DNA of 64,000 nt from Arthrobacter sp. ISL-30 (GCF_018613855.1 NZ_JAGGPK010000009.1:130891-194890); one strand, 5' to 3'. Positions 53,034-62,451 are shown, counted from the stretch's first letter. Made by a program: numbers and translations. Notes: a model not told the origin generated them from the sequence alone.

Positions 53034-53633
53034 TCACACGCCCTTCGCTGCAGCCACGAAGGCATGCACCAGACCCAGATCCTTTACCCCGCGGGAGGAC
53101 TCCACGCCACTGGAGACATCAACTCCCCAAGCCTCGGCTTCAAGAGCAGCCTTGGCAACGTTGGCCGGAGCCAGCCCGCCGGCGAGCAGCCACTGCCGAC
53201 CGCCAAGACCCTTCGACCGCACCAGCGCGTAGTCCCACGCCTCTCCCGAGCCGGGTACGGCGGCGTCGATCAGGAGCAGTTCCTCGCCCCAGTCCTCGAA
53301 CTCTTCTGCAGCCGATCGCATGGTGACGGCCCGGATCAGCCGCATCCCGGCGTCGTGCACTTCCTTGACGTCCTCAGGCGAGCGTCGACCATGCAGCTGG
53401 ACCCATTCAAGGCCGGCGGCGCGCGCCGTGGCGACGGCGTCTGCCGCAGCTTCGTGGCGGAACACCCCCACGGCTTGGATGCCATCGGGGACATGGGCCA
53501 GCAGCTCGCGGGCTCGCTCCGGCGTCACCTCACGAGGGCTTGACGTGAGGACGAAGCCGACGGCGTCGGCCCCCTCGGCTGCGGCGGCCTGGATGGACTC
53601 GGGGGTGCTCAGGCCGCACACTTTGACGAACAT
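53034..53633 (-). CDS. trpF: Phosphoribosylanthranilate isomerase
   Basis: Tryptophan biosynthesis enzyme of 199 residues. It begins FVKVCGLSTPESIQAAAAEG with the catalytic Cys, has WVQLHGRRSPEDV, the catalytic Asp region LLLIDAAVPGSGEAWDYALV, and LAGGLAPANVAKAA with GVDVSSGVESS for phosphate binding. The TIM barrel is complete. It stands alone; other trp genes are elsewhere. Confidence 0.93.
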   Translation of the reverse strand: MFVKVCGLSTPESIQAAAAEGADAVGFVLTSSPREVTPERARELLAHVPDGIQAVGVFRHEAAADAVATARAAGLEWVQLHGRRSPEDVKEVHDAGMRLIRAVTMRSAAEEFEDWGEELLLIDAAVPGSGEAWDYALVRSKGLGGRQWLLAGGLAPANVAKAALEAEAWGVDVSSGVESSRGVKDLGLVHAFVAAAKGV

Positions 53634-53730
53634 TTCGCGCCTTTTGCTGGTTTTGCGGGTAGGTCTTATATGACGTTAGCAAGACCGGCTTGTCTGCGCA
53701 GGGGTTACTACGCCCGGCTACGCTGGGGCC

Positions 53731-54381
53731 ATGGAAATCATCCACTTTGCCGAACTCCGACCCCAACCCTGGCGCAACGGCGGCGGGGTCACCCGCGAAC
53801 TCGCCACCCATCCGAAGGCAGCCTCGGCGCAGGATGGAGTCTGGGACTGGCGAGTGAGCATCGCCGAGGTTTCCAAAGCGGGTGACTTCTCCACGTTCCC
53901 GGGAGTGGAACGGGTGCTGACCGTGATCGACGGCGAACTGCTGGTCCTCAACGTGGACGGCAAAGAGTACCCCCTGGAGAAATATCGGCCCTTCCGTTTT
54001 TCCGGGGAAGCCCCGTCCTCTAGCACCCTGCCCACCGGCGACATCCGTGACCTCAACGTCATGACCCGCGATGGAGCATTCAAGGGGTACACCTCCATCG
54101 TGGAGCTCTCGAAGAAACGACCCCAGCCTGTGTTCGGCGGCCAGCTGGCAGTGCTGCTGGAGGGACAGGCTTCGGTGGTCCCTGGCGCAGTTGAGGCGGC
54201 GTCCGACGTCGACACCCCAGCTGATTCCGCCGCTGGGACGGCTGCTGAGATCGCTCCTGCCGAACCCGTGGCGCTGGACCGCTACGATGCCGTGGTGGGA
54301 TCCGAGGTAGGAACGCCCGAGATCACCGGCCGGGGCTTCATCGCGATCATTTCGATCGATCCGGTGGGCCCGGCCCATTAG
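53731..54381 (+). CDS. HutD-family protein
   Basis: A 216-residue cupin-like protein: RPQPWRNGGGVTRELATHP, WRVSIAEVSKAGDFSTFPGV and LNVMTRDGAF are HutD motifs. HutD occurs near histidine-utilisation genes and is thought to buffer the pathway, but no hut gene is in the window. A ~40-residue Ala/Pro-rich insertion lies near residues 150-190. Confidence 0.88.
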   Translation: MEIIHFAELRPQPWRNGGGVTRELATHPKAASAQDGVWDWRVSIAEVSKAGDFSTFPGVERVLTVIDGELLVLNVDGKEYPLEKYRPFRFSGEAPSSSTLPTGDIRDLNVMTRDGAFKGYTSIVELSKKRPQPVFGGQLAVLLEGQASVVPGAVEAASDVDTPADSAAGTAAEIAPAEPVALDRYDAVVGSEVGTPEITGRGFIAIISIDPVGPAH

Positions 54382-54475
54382 CCCGTGACGGCGTCAACGC
54401 TGGTGAGCTTAGCCACCATCGGCAGCCTGCCCGTATCGTCCTTGCTAGCCTGAAGTCAAGGTTCCCTCCGAACCT

Positions 54476-54516
54476 CCGGACGACGGATCAGTACCCGGCA
54501 AGCGACAAGACTGGCC
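54476..54516 (+). promoter_or_regulatory. Guanidine-III riboswitch (ykkC-III)
   Basis: The segment contains CCGGACGA, GTACCCGG and ACAAGAC in the order and spacing of the ykkC-III motif, with the GG-UCAG/CUGGCC stem closing it. The fold is a small pseudoknot that binds guanidinium. It lies 13 bases before the start of the first SMR gene and immediately before its AAAGGA ribosome site, so ligand binding probably frees translation. The genes it precedes are guanidinium exporters, which supports the call. Confidence 0.92.
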
Positions 54517-54529
54517 AAAGGAAACCGTC

Positions 54530-54853
54530 ATGTCCTGGATTATTCTCATCGTCTCCGGAGCCCTCGAAGCCGTCTGGGCCGCCGCGCTGCACCGGACTTC
54601 CCAGGTCCAAGGCCGCGCCCGCATCCTGCCGGCCGCCCTGTTCCTGGCGTCCGTCATCGCGAGCACGGCCGGTCTCGCCATCGCAATGCAGTCCATTCCC
54701 ATAGGTACCGCCTACGCCGTCTGGGTGGGCGTCGGTGTGGTGCTGACCTCGGTCTACGCGATCGTCACCAAGGGGGAGCGTCCGACGGCGCCCCGCCTGC
54801 TGCTGCTCTCGGGGATCGCCGTGTGCGTGGTCGGCCTGAAGGCGGTGGCGTAG
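54530..54853 (+). CDS. SMR-family guanidinium exporter subunit 1 (Gdx/SugE type)
   Basis: A 107-residue four-helix protein. GALEAVWAAALHRTS holds the membrane Glu used for proton-coupled antiport, and SIPIGTAYAVWVGVGVV is the Gdx-type signature. It follows a guanidine-III riboswitch and is paired with a second SMR gene two bases after its stop, suggesting a heterodimer. Confidence 0.93.
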   Translation: MSWIILIVSGALEAVWAAALHRTSQVQGRARILPAALFLASVIASTAGLAIAMQSIPIGTAYAVWVGVGVVLTSVYAIVTKGERPTAPRLLLLSGIAVCVVGLKAVA

Positions 54854-54855
54854 CC

Positions 54856-55206
54856 GTGGCGGCTGACAAGACGCTTCGTGCCGGCGCTTCCTGGGCCATC
54901 CTGCTGGCTTCCGCGGTGCTGGAGGCAGTGTGGGCAACGGCCCTTGGCCTGTCCGACGGCTTCTCCAAGCCACTGCCCACCGTGGTGTTCGCCGTGACCG
55001 CAACGCTGAGCATGGTCGGCCTCGGCATGGCCGTGAAGCGGATTCCCCTCGGCACGGCCTACGCCGTCTGGGTGGGGATCGGGGCTGCCCTGACGGTCGG
55101 CTGGGCGATGGCCACCGGCGTCGAACCCGCCAGCCCGCTTAAGCTGCTGTTCATCGCCGGAATCGTGGGCTGTGCGGCAGGACCCAAGGCTCTGCCTGCG
55201 AAGTAG
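54856..55206 (+). CDS. SMR-family guanidinium exporter subunit 2 (Gdx/SugE type)
   Basis: A 116-residue SMR protein: SAVLEAVWATALGLSDGFSK and RIPLGTAYAVWVGIGAAL. The membrane Glu is conserved. It has a slightly longer N-terminus than subunit 1. GTG 54856 starts two bases after the first SMR stop. Opposite membrane topologies of the two proteins are likely, as in known paired SMR exporters. Confidence 0.92.
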   Translation: MAADKTLRAGASWAILLASAVLEAVWATALGLSDGFSKPLPTVVFAVTATLSMVGLGMAVKRIPLGTAYAVWVGIGAALTVGWAMATGVEPASPLKLLFIAGIVGCAAGPKALPAK

Positions 55207-55295
55207 CCTGGCAAAGCCGGAAAGCAGGAATACTCCTCCGCTTCATGGGGTTGTCCGCAGAGACGGCCTGAAGCACCCAGCGAAGGAGAACCACT

Positions 55296-56297
55296 ATGAG
55301 CTCTGAAACGAACCCCATCCTGCTCGGGGACGGTTTGAAAGTCAGCCCCCTTGGATTTGGCGGAATGGCGCTAACTCCCGTCTATGGCGGAGTCGATCCG
55401 GAGGCTGCCCTGGCCACCCTCCATCATACAGTTGATGCCGGCGTAACGTTCATCGATACCGCCGATGTGTACGGCGCCGGCGGCAACGAGGAATTGATCG
55501 CGCGGCTCCTGAAGGATCGCCGGGACGAGGTCCAGCTGGCCACGAAGTTCGGGATCGTAGGCAATCCGCTCGACGGGTACAGGGATGTTCGGGGTGATGC
55601 TGCGTATGTTCGCCAGGCAGCGGAAGCCAGCCTGCGCCGCCTCGACACCGACGTGATCGACCTCTACTACCTGCACCGCCGTGACCTCCGCGTTCCGATT
55701 GTGGAAACCGTGGAGGCCATGGCGGCACTGGTAGCCGAGGGCAAGGTCCGGCACCTTGGATTGTCCGAGGTGCCGGCAGATGAGCTGCGCGAGGCCAACA
55801 GCATCCATCCGATCGCGGCAGTCCAGAGTGAGTGGTCCATCTGGAGCCGCGATGTGGAGCGCAGCGTTGTCCCGGCGGCGGCCGAACTCGGCGTCGGCTT
55901 TGTGCCGTACGCTCCGCTTGGCCGCGGCTTCCTCACCGGAACCGTCACAGCGAACGACCTGGGCGAAGGCGATTTCCGGCACAACATCCCCCGTTTCGCC
56001 GACGGCGTGCTGGACGCCAACCAGGCCGTGGTTGAAGCCGTGCGTTCCGTCGCCGAGGACCTGGGCGCCACCCCTGCCCAGGTGGCCCTCGCCTGGCTCC
56101 TGGTCCAGGGCCCCCGGTACGGGCTCGCCGTCGTCCCCATCCCCGGGACCCGCAAGCCGGAACGGATCGACGAGAACCTGGGCGCCCTGTCCCTGGACTT
56201 GACTGCCGCACAGCTGGACGTGCTGGACGCCGCTGCCTCCGCCGTCGTCGGCTCACGGTCCGCTGACCCCAACTGGGTGTCGCAGGGCCGCGAGTAA
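55296..56297 (+). CDS. Aldo/keto reductase
   Basis: A 333-residue NADPH-dependent reductase. The tetrad is visible: Asp and Tyr in FIDTADVYGAGGNEE, Lys in QLATKFGIVG and His in LYYLHRRD. The C-terminal VVPIPGTRKPERIDENLGAL binds the cofactor. GAAGGAG precedes ATG 55296. Substrate unknown. Confidence 0.92.
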   Translation: MSSETNPILLGDGLKVSPLGFGGMALTPVYGGVDPEAALATLHHTVDAGVTFIDTADVYGAGGNEELIARLLKDRRDEVQLATKFGIVGNPLDGYRDVRGDAAYVRQAAEASLRRLDTDVIDLYYLHRRDLRVPIVETVEAMAALVAEGKVRHLGLSEVPADELREANSIHPIAAVQSEWSIWSRDVERSVVPAAAELGVGFVPYAPLGRGFLTGTVTANDLGEGDFRHNIPRFADGVLDANQAVVEAVRSVAEDLGATPAQVALAWLLVQGPRYGLAVVPIPGTRKPERIDENLGALSLDLTAAQLDVLDAAASAVVGSRSADPNWVSQGRE

Positions 56298-56363
56298 CAC
56301 GGGCCGGCCGGTTTCCGGGCGCGGTGGAGCGAGTGGGTGAAGCCGCGTCCGTAAACTGGCACG

Positions 56364-57014
56364 ATGGATTCACTCATTCACTCATTGCGTGACATCACCA
56401 TTCGCCGCATCTCCGTCAGCGAGATGGACAACAATGTGTATCTTTTGACCGCGAAGGCGTCCGGCGCCCAGCTGCTCATCGACGCAGCGGACGACTTCGC
56501 GGCGATCGGCGGGATGCTGCTGGACTCCCGGGCGGACTCCACGTCCGAACCGAAGCTGGCCATGGTCGCCACCACGCACCAGCACTGGGACCACGTGCGG
56601 GCCCTGAAGGAGCTGGTGGAAGCCACCGGTGTCAGGACCGCAGCAGGGAAGGACGATGCCGCGGCTTTGCCGGTTCCCGTCGACGTGGTGCTGGAACACG
56701 GTGACGTGCTGAACTTCGACGGTTTCGACATCACCGCCGTGCACCTGCGCGGACACACTCCGGGATCGATCGCCTATGTGTACCAGGATCCCGAAGGGGC
56801 GGCGCATATTTTCAGCGGCGACTCGCTGTTTCCCGGCGGCGTGGGCAACACCCAGAATGACGAGGCACGCTTCACATCGCTGCTGAACGACGTTTCCACG
56901 AGGCTGTTCGACGCCTACCCGGACGACACTGTTGTGCACCCGGGCCACGGCAGGCACACGACCCTGGGAGCGGAACGGCCGCACTTGGGCGAATGGCGCG
57001 CCCGCGGCTGGTAA
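56364..57014 (+). CDS. MBL-fold metallo-hydrolase
   Basis: A 216-residue metallo-beta-lactamase-fold hydrolase with the metal motif TTHQHWDHVRALKELV, the second metal His in HLRGHTPGSIAYVYQ, Asp in IFSGDSLFPGGVGN and last His in VVHPGHGRHTTLG. It resembles glyoxalase II/thioesterase-type members. ATG 56364 follows the aldo/keto reductase gene by 66 bases. Confidence 0.9.
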   Translation: MDSLIHSLRDITIRRISVSEMDNNVYLLTAKASGAQLLIDAADDFAAIGGMLLDSRADSTSEPKLAMVATTHQHWDHVRALKELVEATGVRTAAGKDDAAALPVPVDVVLEHGDVLNFDGFDITAVHLRGHTPGSIAYVYQDPEGAAHIFSGDSLFPGGVGNTQNDEARFTSLLNDVSTRLFDAYPDDTVVHPGHGRHTTLGAERPHLGEWRARGW

Positions 57015-57130
57015 TCCTGGCGACACGGTTTCGGCCCAAGGACGCGCGCATGGCTGGAGGACGCCCATATGCAGGCGTCCTCCAGCGGGATCCCTGTCCT
57101 CACGCCGGAACCGCGTCGTCAGAGGGAAAC

Positions 57131-58855
57131 CTAACGGCCGCGGCGCTCGTTCGATGCCGGAGCAGAGGCGCGGCGAGGGCCGCTGCGTGCGGGACGGCCG
57201 GAGCCACCCGAGTACGAACCGCCGGACGTGCCGCCGGTGTTGGAGGACCAGACGGCCTTGTTGCCGCTGGAACGCGTGCTGGTGGCGGATTCCGTACGGG
57301 GAGCCGAGCCCTGGCGGGAACCGGAGCCTGCGCGCTGCCCGGTGGCGGGACGACCACCGCGACCACCCTGGCCCGATCCTTGCTGGCCGTGCGAACCCGG
57401 CACGTCATTACGGTGAGTGGAAGCAGCGCTGCCGCGACCGCGCGAGCCGCGGGCGACGTCGTCGTTCCTGGCGGATCGGCGCTCGGACTTCGGCACGTCA
57501 GTACGGACGGGCTCAGCGCCAACCTTGCCCCGGCCACCACGGCCCCCGCGGCCACCCGCAGTAGGTGAGCCCTGGCCTGATCGGCGGGCCCGCTTGCGCT
57601 CAGCGTTGGCACCGGTGGAGGTTCCGCCGCCCTGCGCGGGAAGCTTCGAGGCGAGCTGTGCCGCGCGGACCTTGGGGTCCACGGGGGCAGCCATCTCGCC
57701 CACGAGCTCAGCAACCAGCGGCGACGTCGCCGTCACTCGCTCGAAGGAGACCTCGACGCCGGCAGCCTTCATCAGCTTCTTGACGTCGCCCTGCTGCTCC
57801 GGCAGGGTCAGTGTGACCACGGTGCCCTCGGAACCTGCGCGCGCCGTACGGCCGGAACGGTGCAGGTAAGCCTTGTGCTCCGTGGGCGGGTCGACATGGA
57901 TGACCAGCTCGACGTCGTCCACGTGCACACCACGGGCGGCGACGTCGGTGGCCACCAGGACGCGCACGTCACCGGAGGAGAACTCGGCCAGGTTGCGGTC
58001 GCGGGCGTTCTGCGACAGGTTGCCATGCAGGTCGACGGCGGGGATGCCGGAGTCCGTGAGCTGCTTGGCGAGCTTGCGGGCGTGGTGCTTGGTGCGCATG
58101 AAGAGCACGCGGCGGCCCGTGCCGGAGGCGAGCTGGGTGATGAGCTGCTTCTTCACGGTCTGGTCGTTGGCCACCAGCACATGGTGCTCCATGGTGGTCA
58201 CGGCGGCCTGCGGCTCGTCCACTGAGTGGGTCAGCGGGTTGGACAGGTAACGGTGGACCAGCTTGTCCACACCGTTGTCCAGGGTCGCCGAGAACAGCAG
58301 GCGCTGGCCCTGCGTGGGGGTCATGTCCATGAGCTTTTTGACCACTGGCAGGAAGCCGAGGTCTGCCATGTGGTCGGCCTCGTCAAGGACGGTGACTTCG
58401 ACGGCTTCGAGGGTCAGGATCCGCTGGCGGATGAGGTCCTCGAGCCGGCCCGGGCACGCAATGACAATGTCGACGCCGGCGCGAAGTGCCTTCTCCTGGC
58501 GGGCCTGGGAGATGCCGCCGTAGATCACGGTGGTGTTCAGGCCCATAGCCTTGGCCAGCGGCTCAACTGTTGCGTTGATCTGGGTGGCCAGTTCACGAGT
58601 GGGAGCGAGCACAAGGCCCATAGGGCGTCCGGCCTTGCGGAAGTGCCTGGCTTCCCGCTCGGCGAGACGGGCAACCAGCGGGATGGCGAAGGCGATGGTC
58701 TTGCCGGAGCCGGTGCGTCCGCGGCCCAGGACGTCGCGTCCGGCCAGTGTGTCCGGAAGGGTCTTCACCTGGATCGGGAAGGCCGACTCGATGCCGTCCG
58801 CAGCGAGTGAATCGGCGATGGCCTTGGGGGTTCCCAGGGCAGCAAAAGTAGTCAT
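57131..58855 (-). CDS. DEAD-box RNA helicase with RG-rich tail
   Basis: A 574-residue RhlE-like helicase. Q motif FAALGTPKAIADSLAADGIE, Walker A GRTGSGKT, DEAD in VTVLDEADHMADLGF, SAT and the C-terminal motif VI HRSGRTARAGSEG are all present. Residues ~400-574 are Arg/Gly/Ser-rich and probably bind RNA. ATG 58855 is chosen at the MTTFAALG start; the longer upstream frame lacks support. Its leader contains several hairpins, a usual feature of cold-responsive helicase mRNAs. Confidence 0.93.
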   Translation of the reverse strand: MTTFAALGTPKAIADSLAADGIESAFPIQVKTLPDTLAGRDVLGRGRTGSGKTIAFAIPLVARLAEREARHFRKAGRPMGLVLAPTRELATQINATVEPLAKAMGLNTTVIYGGISQARQEKALRAGVDIVIACPGRLEDLIRQRILTLEAVEVTVLDEADHMADLGFLPVVKKLMDMTPTQGQRLLFSATLDNGVDKLVHRYLSNPLTHSVDEPQAAVTTMEHHVLVANDQTVKKQLITQLASGTGRRVLFMRTKHHARKLAKQLTDSGIPAVDLHGNLSQNARDRNLAEFSSGDVRVLVATDVAARGVHVDDVELVIHVDPPTEHKAYLHRSGRTARAGSEGTVVTLTLPEQQGDVKKLMKAAGVEVSFERVTATSPLVAELVGEMAAPVDPKVRAAQLASKLPAQGGGTSTGANAERKRARRSGQGSPTAGGRGGRGGRGKVGAEPVRTDVPKSERRSARNDDVARGSRGRGSAASTHRNDVPGSHGQQGSGQGGRGGRPATGQRAGSGSRQGSAPRTESATSTRSSGNKAVWSSNTGGTSGGSYSGGSGRPARSGPRRASAPASNERRGR

Positions 58856-59248
58856 GTGTATGTTCGGTCTTTCGGGCGGTGTCCTTGCGGACATGTCCCT
58901 TGAGGGACATCGGCCCCCGACGCCGGTTGGGCCAGGGGGTCGCCGAGGAAAAGTCAGGTGATCAACCAGGCTGCAGCCAGACAAGTCAGGCGTTGGCCGG
59001 GACCAAATAGAACGCGTTCATCGACGCAGGATGTGCCTCTCACATGAAAAAAGCCCCGTTTGCCGTTGCTGGACAAACCAGTTGCCGGACAACCCAGGGC
59101 ATCACCGCACATCAAGTGATACAAGTTTAGCATCCGCCTCGAGGGGACCCTGACGCGGACCAAATTCGGGCACGGCTTACCCCGGCATCGGCTGCCGTGG
59201 AAGGGTAGCTTGGTGTTTGGAGGGTGACCGGCACGGGAGGAGTACGTC
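58856..59248 (-). promoter_or_regulatory. 393-base leader/gap upstream of the helicase gene
   Basis: No gene is supported. On the helicase strand, transcription from this gap would read a CGGGGC plus T6 run (59043-59054 on the plus strand as an A run and GCCCCG), then two adjacent hairpins, ATGTCCCT/AGGGACAT (58893-58910) and GTCC/GGAC (58881-58892), within 55 bases of the ATG. The T run could be an attenuator. The rest, including the start region of the divergent methyltransferase, shows nothing distinctive. Confidence 0.45.
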
Positions 59249-59896
59249 ATGGAGCACAATCACGGTGGAAGGACGTCCGCAGAGGTATGGGACGAGATGT
59301 ATCGCAGCAGGCCAAAGGCTTGGAGCGGCCGTCCCAATCCGCAACTTGTGGCCGAAGCCGCGGACCTCCCGGCGGGAACCGCCCTGGACCTTGGCTGCGG
59401 TGAGGGTGCCGACGCCGTCTGGCTCGCCGAACGGGGGTGGAGCGTCACCGCTGTGGACGTGTCCGCCGTCGCCCTTCACCGCGCCGCGGCACATGCAGCC
59501 GAAGCCGGAGGCGACGAACTGGCTGACCGCATCAAGTTTGTCCGCGGAGACCTCGCCACCTGGGCACCGCACCGCGGATTCGACCTGGTTAGCGCACAGT
59601 ACCTGCATTCCACTGTCCTGCCGTGGCAGGAGGCGTTGGGCTCAGCGGCAGATGCGGTGGTGCCCGGAGGCACGCTGCTGATTGTGGGCCACCATCCCGA
59701 CGCGCTGCCGCCCGGGGGAAACCACGTCACGGAAGATATGTTCTACAGGCCCGATGACCTGGTTCGGGAACTCGGCATCGAGGGGCCCGACTGGGAAGTG
59801 CAGGTGCTGGAAAGGCGCGACAGAACAGTCACCGGTCCCGAGGGCGGCGAAGTCACCATCGGAGACTCGGTCCTGAAGGCAAGACGCCGCGCCTGA
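59249..59896 (+). CDS. Class I SAM-dependent methyltransferase
   Basis: A 215-residue methyltransferase: motif I ALDLGCGEGADAVWLAERG, then TAVDVSAVALHRAA, and FDLVSAQYLHSTVLPWQEAL. The N-terminal WDEMYRSRPKAWSGRPNP is typical of small-molecule thiol/tellurite-type methyltransferases. Substrate unknown. A GGGAGGAG site precedes ATG 59249. A hairpin repeat follows. Confidence 0.9.
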   Translation: MEHNHGGRTSAEVWDEMYRSRPKAWSGRPNPQLVAEAADLPAGTALDLGCGEGADAVWLAERGWSVTAVDVSAVALHRAAAHAAEAGGDELADRIKFVRGDLATWAPHRGFDLVSAQYLHSTVLPWQEALGSAADAVVPGGTLLIVGHHPDALPPGGNHVTEDMFYRPDDLVRELGIEGPDWEVQVLERRDRTVTGPEGGEVTIGDSVLKARRRA

Positions 59897-59927
59897 ACGC
59901 GAGGGGCCACCCCTCCTCCGGCCTCCC

Positions 59928-59992
59928 CCCCAAAGTGACTCGCAGTTAACGTCGTTGTGAGGGCTTATAACGACTGCGACTCAGATGGGTTT
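59928..59992. repeat. Hairpin repeat, family copy 3
   Basis: Left arm GTGACTCGCAGTTAACGTCG and right arm AACGACTGCGACTCAGATGG pair imperfectly, the right arm lacking a few bases. It shares the CTCGCAGT...GTCGTT core with the purM and MFS-gene copies. It starts 31 bases after the methyltransferase stop and lies between convergent genes. Confidence 0.75.
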
Positions 59993-60015
59993 CGAAGGGT
60001 CTCGAAAGAGGAGGG

Positions 60016-61050
60016 CTATGCGACCGGTACGACGGCGCCGCTTGCCGTCGAGTCCGGGTTCAGCATCCAGCCCACCCGCTTGGCTGTGTTCAGCATGACG
60101 ACGCTCTCCACAAGTTCAATCCCCGGGATGCGCTGCTGCACGGCAAGTTCCAACTCCATGACCTCGCCGAGGGACCGAAGCCACATGATGATCACGAAAT
60201 TGGTCCGTCCCGTGGTGGAGGCCGTGAACCTGACGTTCCGGATGGCGCGCAGTTCCGTGGCCGCGGCTTCATGCTGGCCTGCCGGGACGTTGGCGAACCA
60301 CTGGCACGTAATTGGATAGCCCGAGAATTTCTGCGCCACCTCGCAGCGAAAAGACAACCATCGGCTGGCCAGCACGCGGCCCAGTTGCCGTTGCACGGTG
60401 GCAGGGTTCCGCCCAAGGGCGCGGGCGATCTCGGCCGCGGTGGCCCGCCCGTCGCGGGCCAGGAAGGGAAAGAGCGCACGGTGGCTCTCCGGCAGGGGCA
60501 GGAGTACGGCGTCAGGGGCTGATGGATTCGCTGCCTCTGGACCGGCGAGCGCCCGCAGCGCCTGCTGCTCGCCACGGCTGAGGACGTTGAGCCGCCACGC
60601 ATAACCGCTCGTGTGGATACGGGTGCAGAGCGAGGTGTGGTACTTGGTGAGCCCGGGGATTTCCTTCAGGCGCGGCACCAACTCGTTGCTGAATTCGCCC
60701 AGGTCCCGGGTGATCACCGTCAGCATGAGGTCCCTGTTGCTCGCAGCCTCCTCGATCGTGATGACCTGGGGAAGGGCGGCGAGGGCGGTGGTGACATCGG
60801 GCCTGAGGTGCATCTCGCAGTCCACATCCACCATGGCCAGGCAGGCGCTTTTGGGGTCGCCCATGAGATGGGCCGTGGTCCACCCCGCCCCAGCCTCCCG
60901 GAGCCTGTCCCAGCGGGCGGCCAGCGTGGTGGCATGGATGCCCAGGACGTCGGCGGCGTCGGACCAGGCGATGCGCGGCGAAATCTGCAGCGCATTGATG
61001 AGGCGAAGATCTTCTTCGCTGAGCTCCATCTGCACCTTCCTCCTTGTCAT
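60016..61050 (-). CDS. Lrp/AsnC-like regulator with duplicated HTH-effector domains
   Basis: A 344-residue protein, twice the normal Lrp size. It has two HTH parts (DLRLINALQISPRIAWSDAA and ALFPFLARDGRATAAEIARA) and two RAM-like segments (MVDVDCEMHLRPDVTTALAA; RNVRFTASTTGRTNFVIIMW). Such tandem Lrp proteins usually control a divergent amino-acid or amide catabolic operon; the M20 amidohydrolase and MFS genes on the other side fit. ATG 61050. Confidence 0.85.
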   Translation of the reverse strand: MTRRKVQMELSEEDLRLINALQISPRIAWSDAADVLGIHATTLAARWDRLREAGAGWTTAHLMGDPKSACLAMVDVDCEMHLRPDVTTALAALPQVITIEEAASNRDLMLTVITRDLGEFSNELVPRLKEIPGLTKYHTSLCTRIHTSGYAWRLNVLSRGEQQALRALAGPEAANPSAPDAVLLPLPESHRALFPFLARDGRATAAEIARALGRNPATVQRQLGRVLASRWLSFRCEVAQKFSGYPITCQWFANVPAGQHEAAATELRAIRNVRFTASTTGRTNFVIIMWLRSLGEVMELELAVQQRIPGIELVESVVMLNTAKRVGWMLNPDSTASGAVVPVA

Positions 61051-61180
61051 GCACGAATCCTGTTAATAGTGGCACACTTCTGCATTTTTCGAGTTGTTCC
61101 AAAGACTGTGAACGAAGTCACCACAGAATGGCATAGACGCCCCGAAACGGCCCCACGAGCCCCCCATTACCAGGAGAAGC

Positions 61181-62401
61181 ATGACGATCACCGCCGATGC
61201 CCATGAACTGCAGGACGACATTGTCCGCCTCCGCCACGAGCTCCACCAGGAACCCGAGATCGGCCTGCAGCTCCCGCGCACTCAGGAAAAGGTCCTCAAG
61301 GCGCTCGACGGCCTCCCGTACGAAATCGCCCTCGGCAAGGACACGACGTCGGTCACGGCAGTCTTGCGGGGAGGCGCCAGGCACTCCTCCGCCGAGAGGC
61401 CGGTGGTGCTGCTCCGAGCGGACATGGATGGGCTGCCCGTGCAGGAGCGTACCGGCGTCGATTACACCTCGCGCCTCGACGGTGCCATGCACGCCTGCGG
61501 CCACGACCTGCACACGGCCATGCTCGCCGGTGCCGCGACCCTCCTGGCCGAGCGGCAGCATCAGCTGCCCGGCGACGTCGTCCTGATGTTCCAACCGGGT
61601 GAAGAAGGCTTCGACGGCGCCAGCTACATGATCCGTGAAGGCGTGCTGGACGCCGCCGGCCGCCGCGCGGATGCCGCCTACGGCCTACACGTGTTCTCCT
61701 CATTGGAACCCCACGGGCAGTTCAGCACGAAACCCGGCGTGCTGCTGAGTGCCTCAGATGGCCTTTACGTGACGGTGCTGGGAGCGGGCGGCCACGGCTC
61801 CACGCCGCATTGGGCGAAGGATCCGGTGACGGTCGCCGCCGAAATGGTCACGGCGCTGCAGGTCATGGTCACCCGGCAGTTCAACATGTTCGACCCCGTA
61901 GTCCTGTCGGTCGGCGTCCTGCAGGCTGGGACCAAACGCAATGTCATTCCCGAATCCGCCCGCATCGAGGCGACCATTCGGACATTCTCAGAGGAATCGC
62001 GAAAAAAGATGATGGAGGCCGTTCCTCGGCTGCTGCAGGGCATCGCGTCCGCTCACGGGGTGGAGGTCGACGTCGACTATCAGGAGGAATACCCGCTAAC
62101 CATCACGGATGAGGATGAAACCAATACAGCGGAAAAGGTCATTGCCGGTATGTTCGGAGAGTCCAGGCTTACCCGCCTTGCTGTACCGCACGGTGGCTCC
62201 GAAGACTTCTCCCGGATCCTGGCGGAAGTGCCGGGCACCTTCATCGGGTTGAGCGCGGTTCCGCTCGGCACCGACCACACCACGTCGCCGTTCAACCACT
62301 CGGCCTTCGCAACGTTCGACGACGGCGTCCTCGCCGACGGCGCGGCCCTCTACGCCGGGCTCGCGGTCTCACGCATCGCAGCCCTGGCTGCAGCAAACTG
62401 A
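61181..62401 (+). CDS. M20-family metallo-amidohydrolase
   Basis: A 406-residue amidohydrolase of the hippurate/N-acyl-amino-acid hydrolase kind. Metal and active-site motifs: VVLLRADMDGLPVQER, DGAMHACGHDLHTAML, LMFQPGEEGFDGASYMI and RLAVPHGGSEDFSRIL. It cleaves N-acylated amino acids or indole conjugates in the cytosol. AGGAGAAGC precedes ATG 61181. The MFS gene follows after 50 bases and is probably the importer. Confidence 0.92.
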   Translation: MTITADAHELQDDIVRLRHELHQEPEIGLQLPRTQEKVLKALDGLPYEIALGKDTTSVTAVLRGGARHSSAERPVVLLRADMDGLPVQERTGVDYTSRLDGAMHACGHDLHTAMLAGAATLLAERQHQLPGDVVLMFQPGEEGFDGASYMIREGVLDAAGRRADAAYGLHVFSSLEPHGQFSTKPGVLLSASDGLYVTVLGAGGHGSTPHWAKDPVTVAAEMVTALQVMVTRQFNMFDPVVLSVGVLQAGTKRNVIPESARIEATIRTFSEESRKKMMEAVPRLLQGIASAHGVEVDVDYQEEYPLTITDEDETNTAEKVIAGMFGESRLTRLAVPHGGSEDFSRILAEVPGTFIGLSAVPLGTDHTTSPFNHSAFATFDDGVLADGAALYAGLAVSRIAALAAAN

Positions 62402-62451
62402 TCCCTCCGATGCACCGTCCACACCTCCCCGAGCAGATTTTGGAGCAGGAT

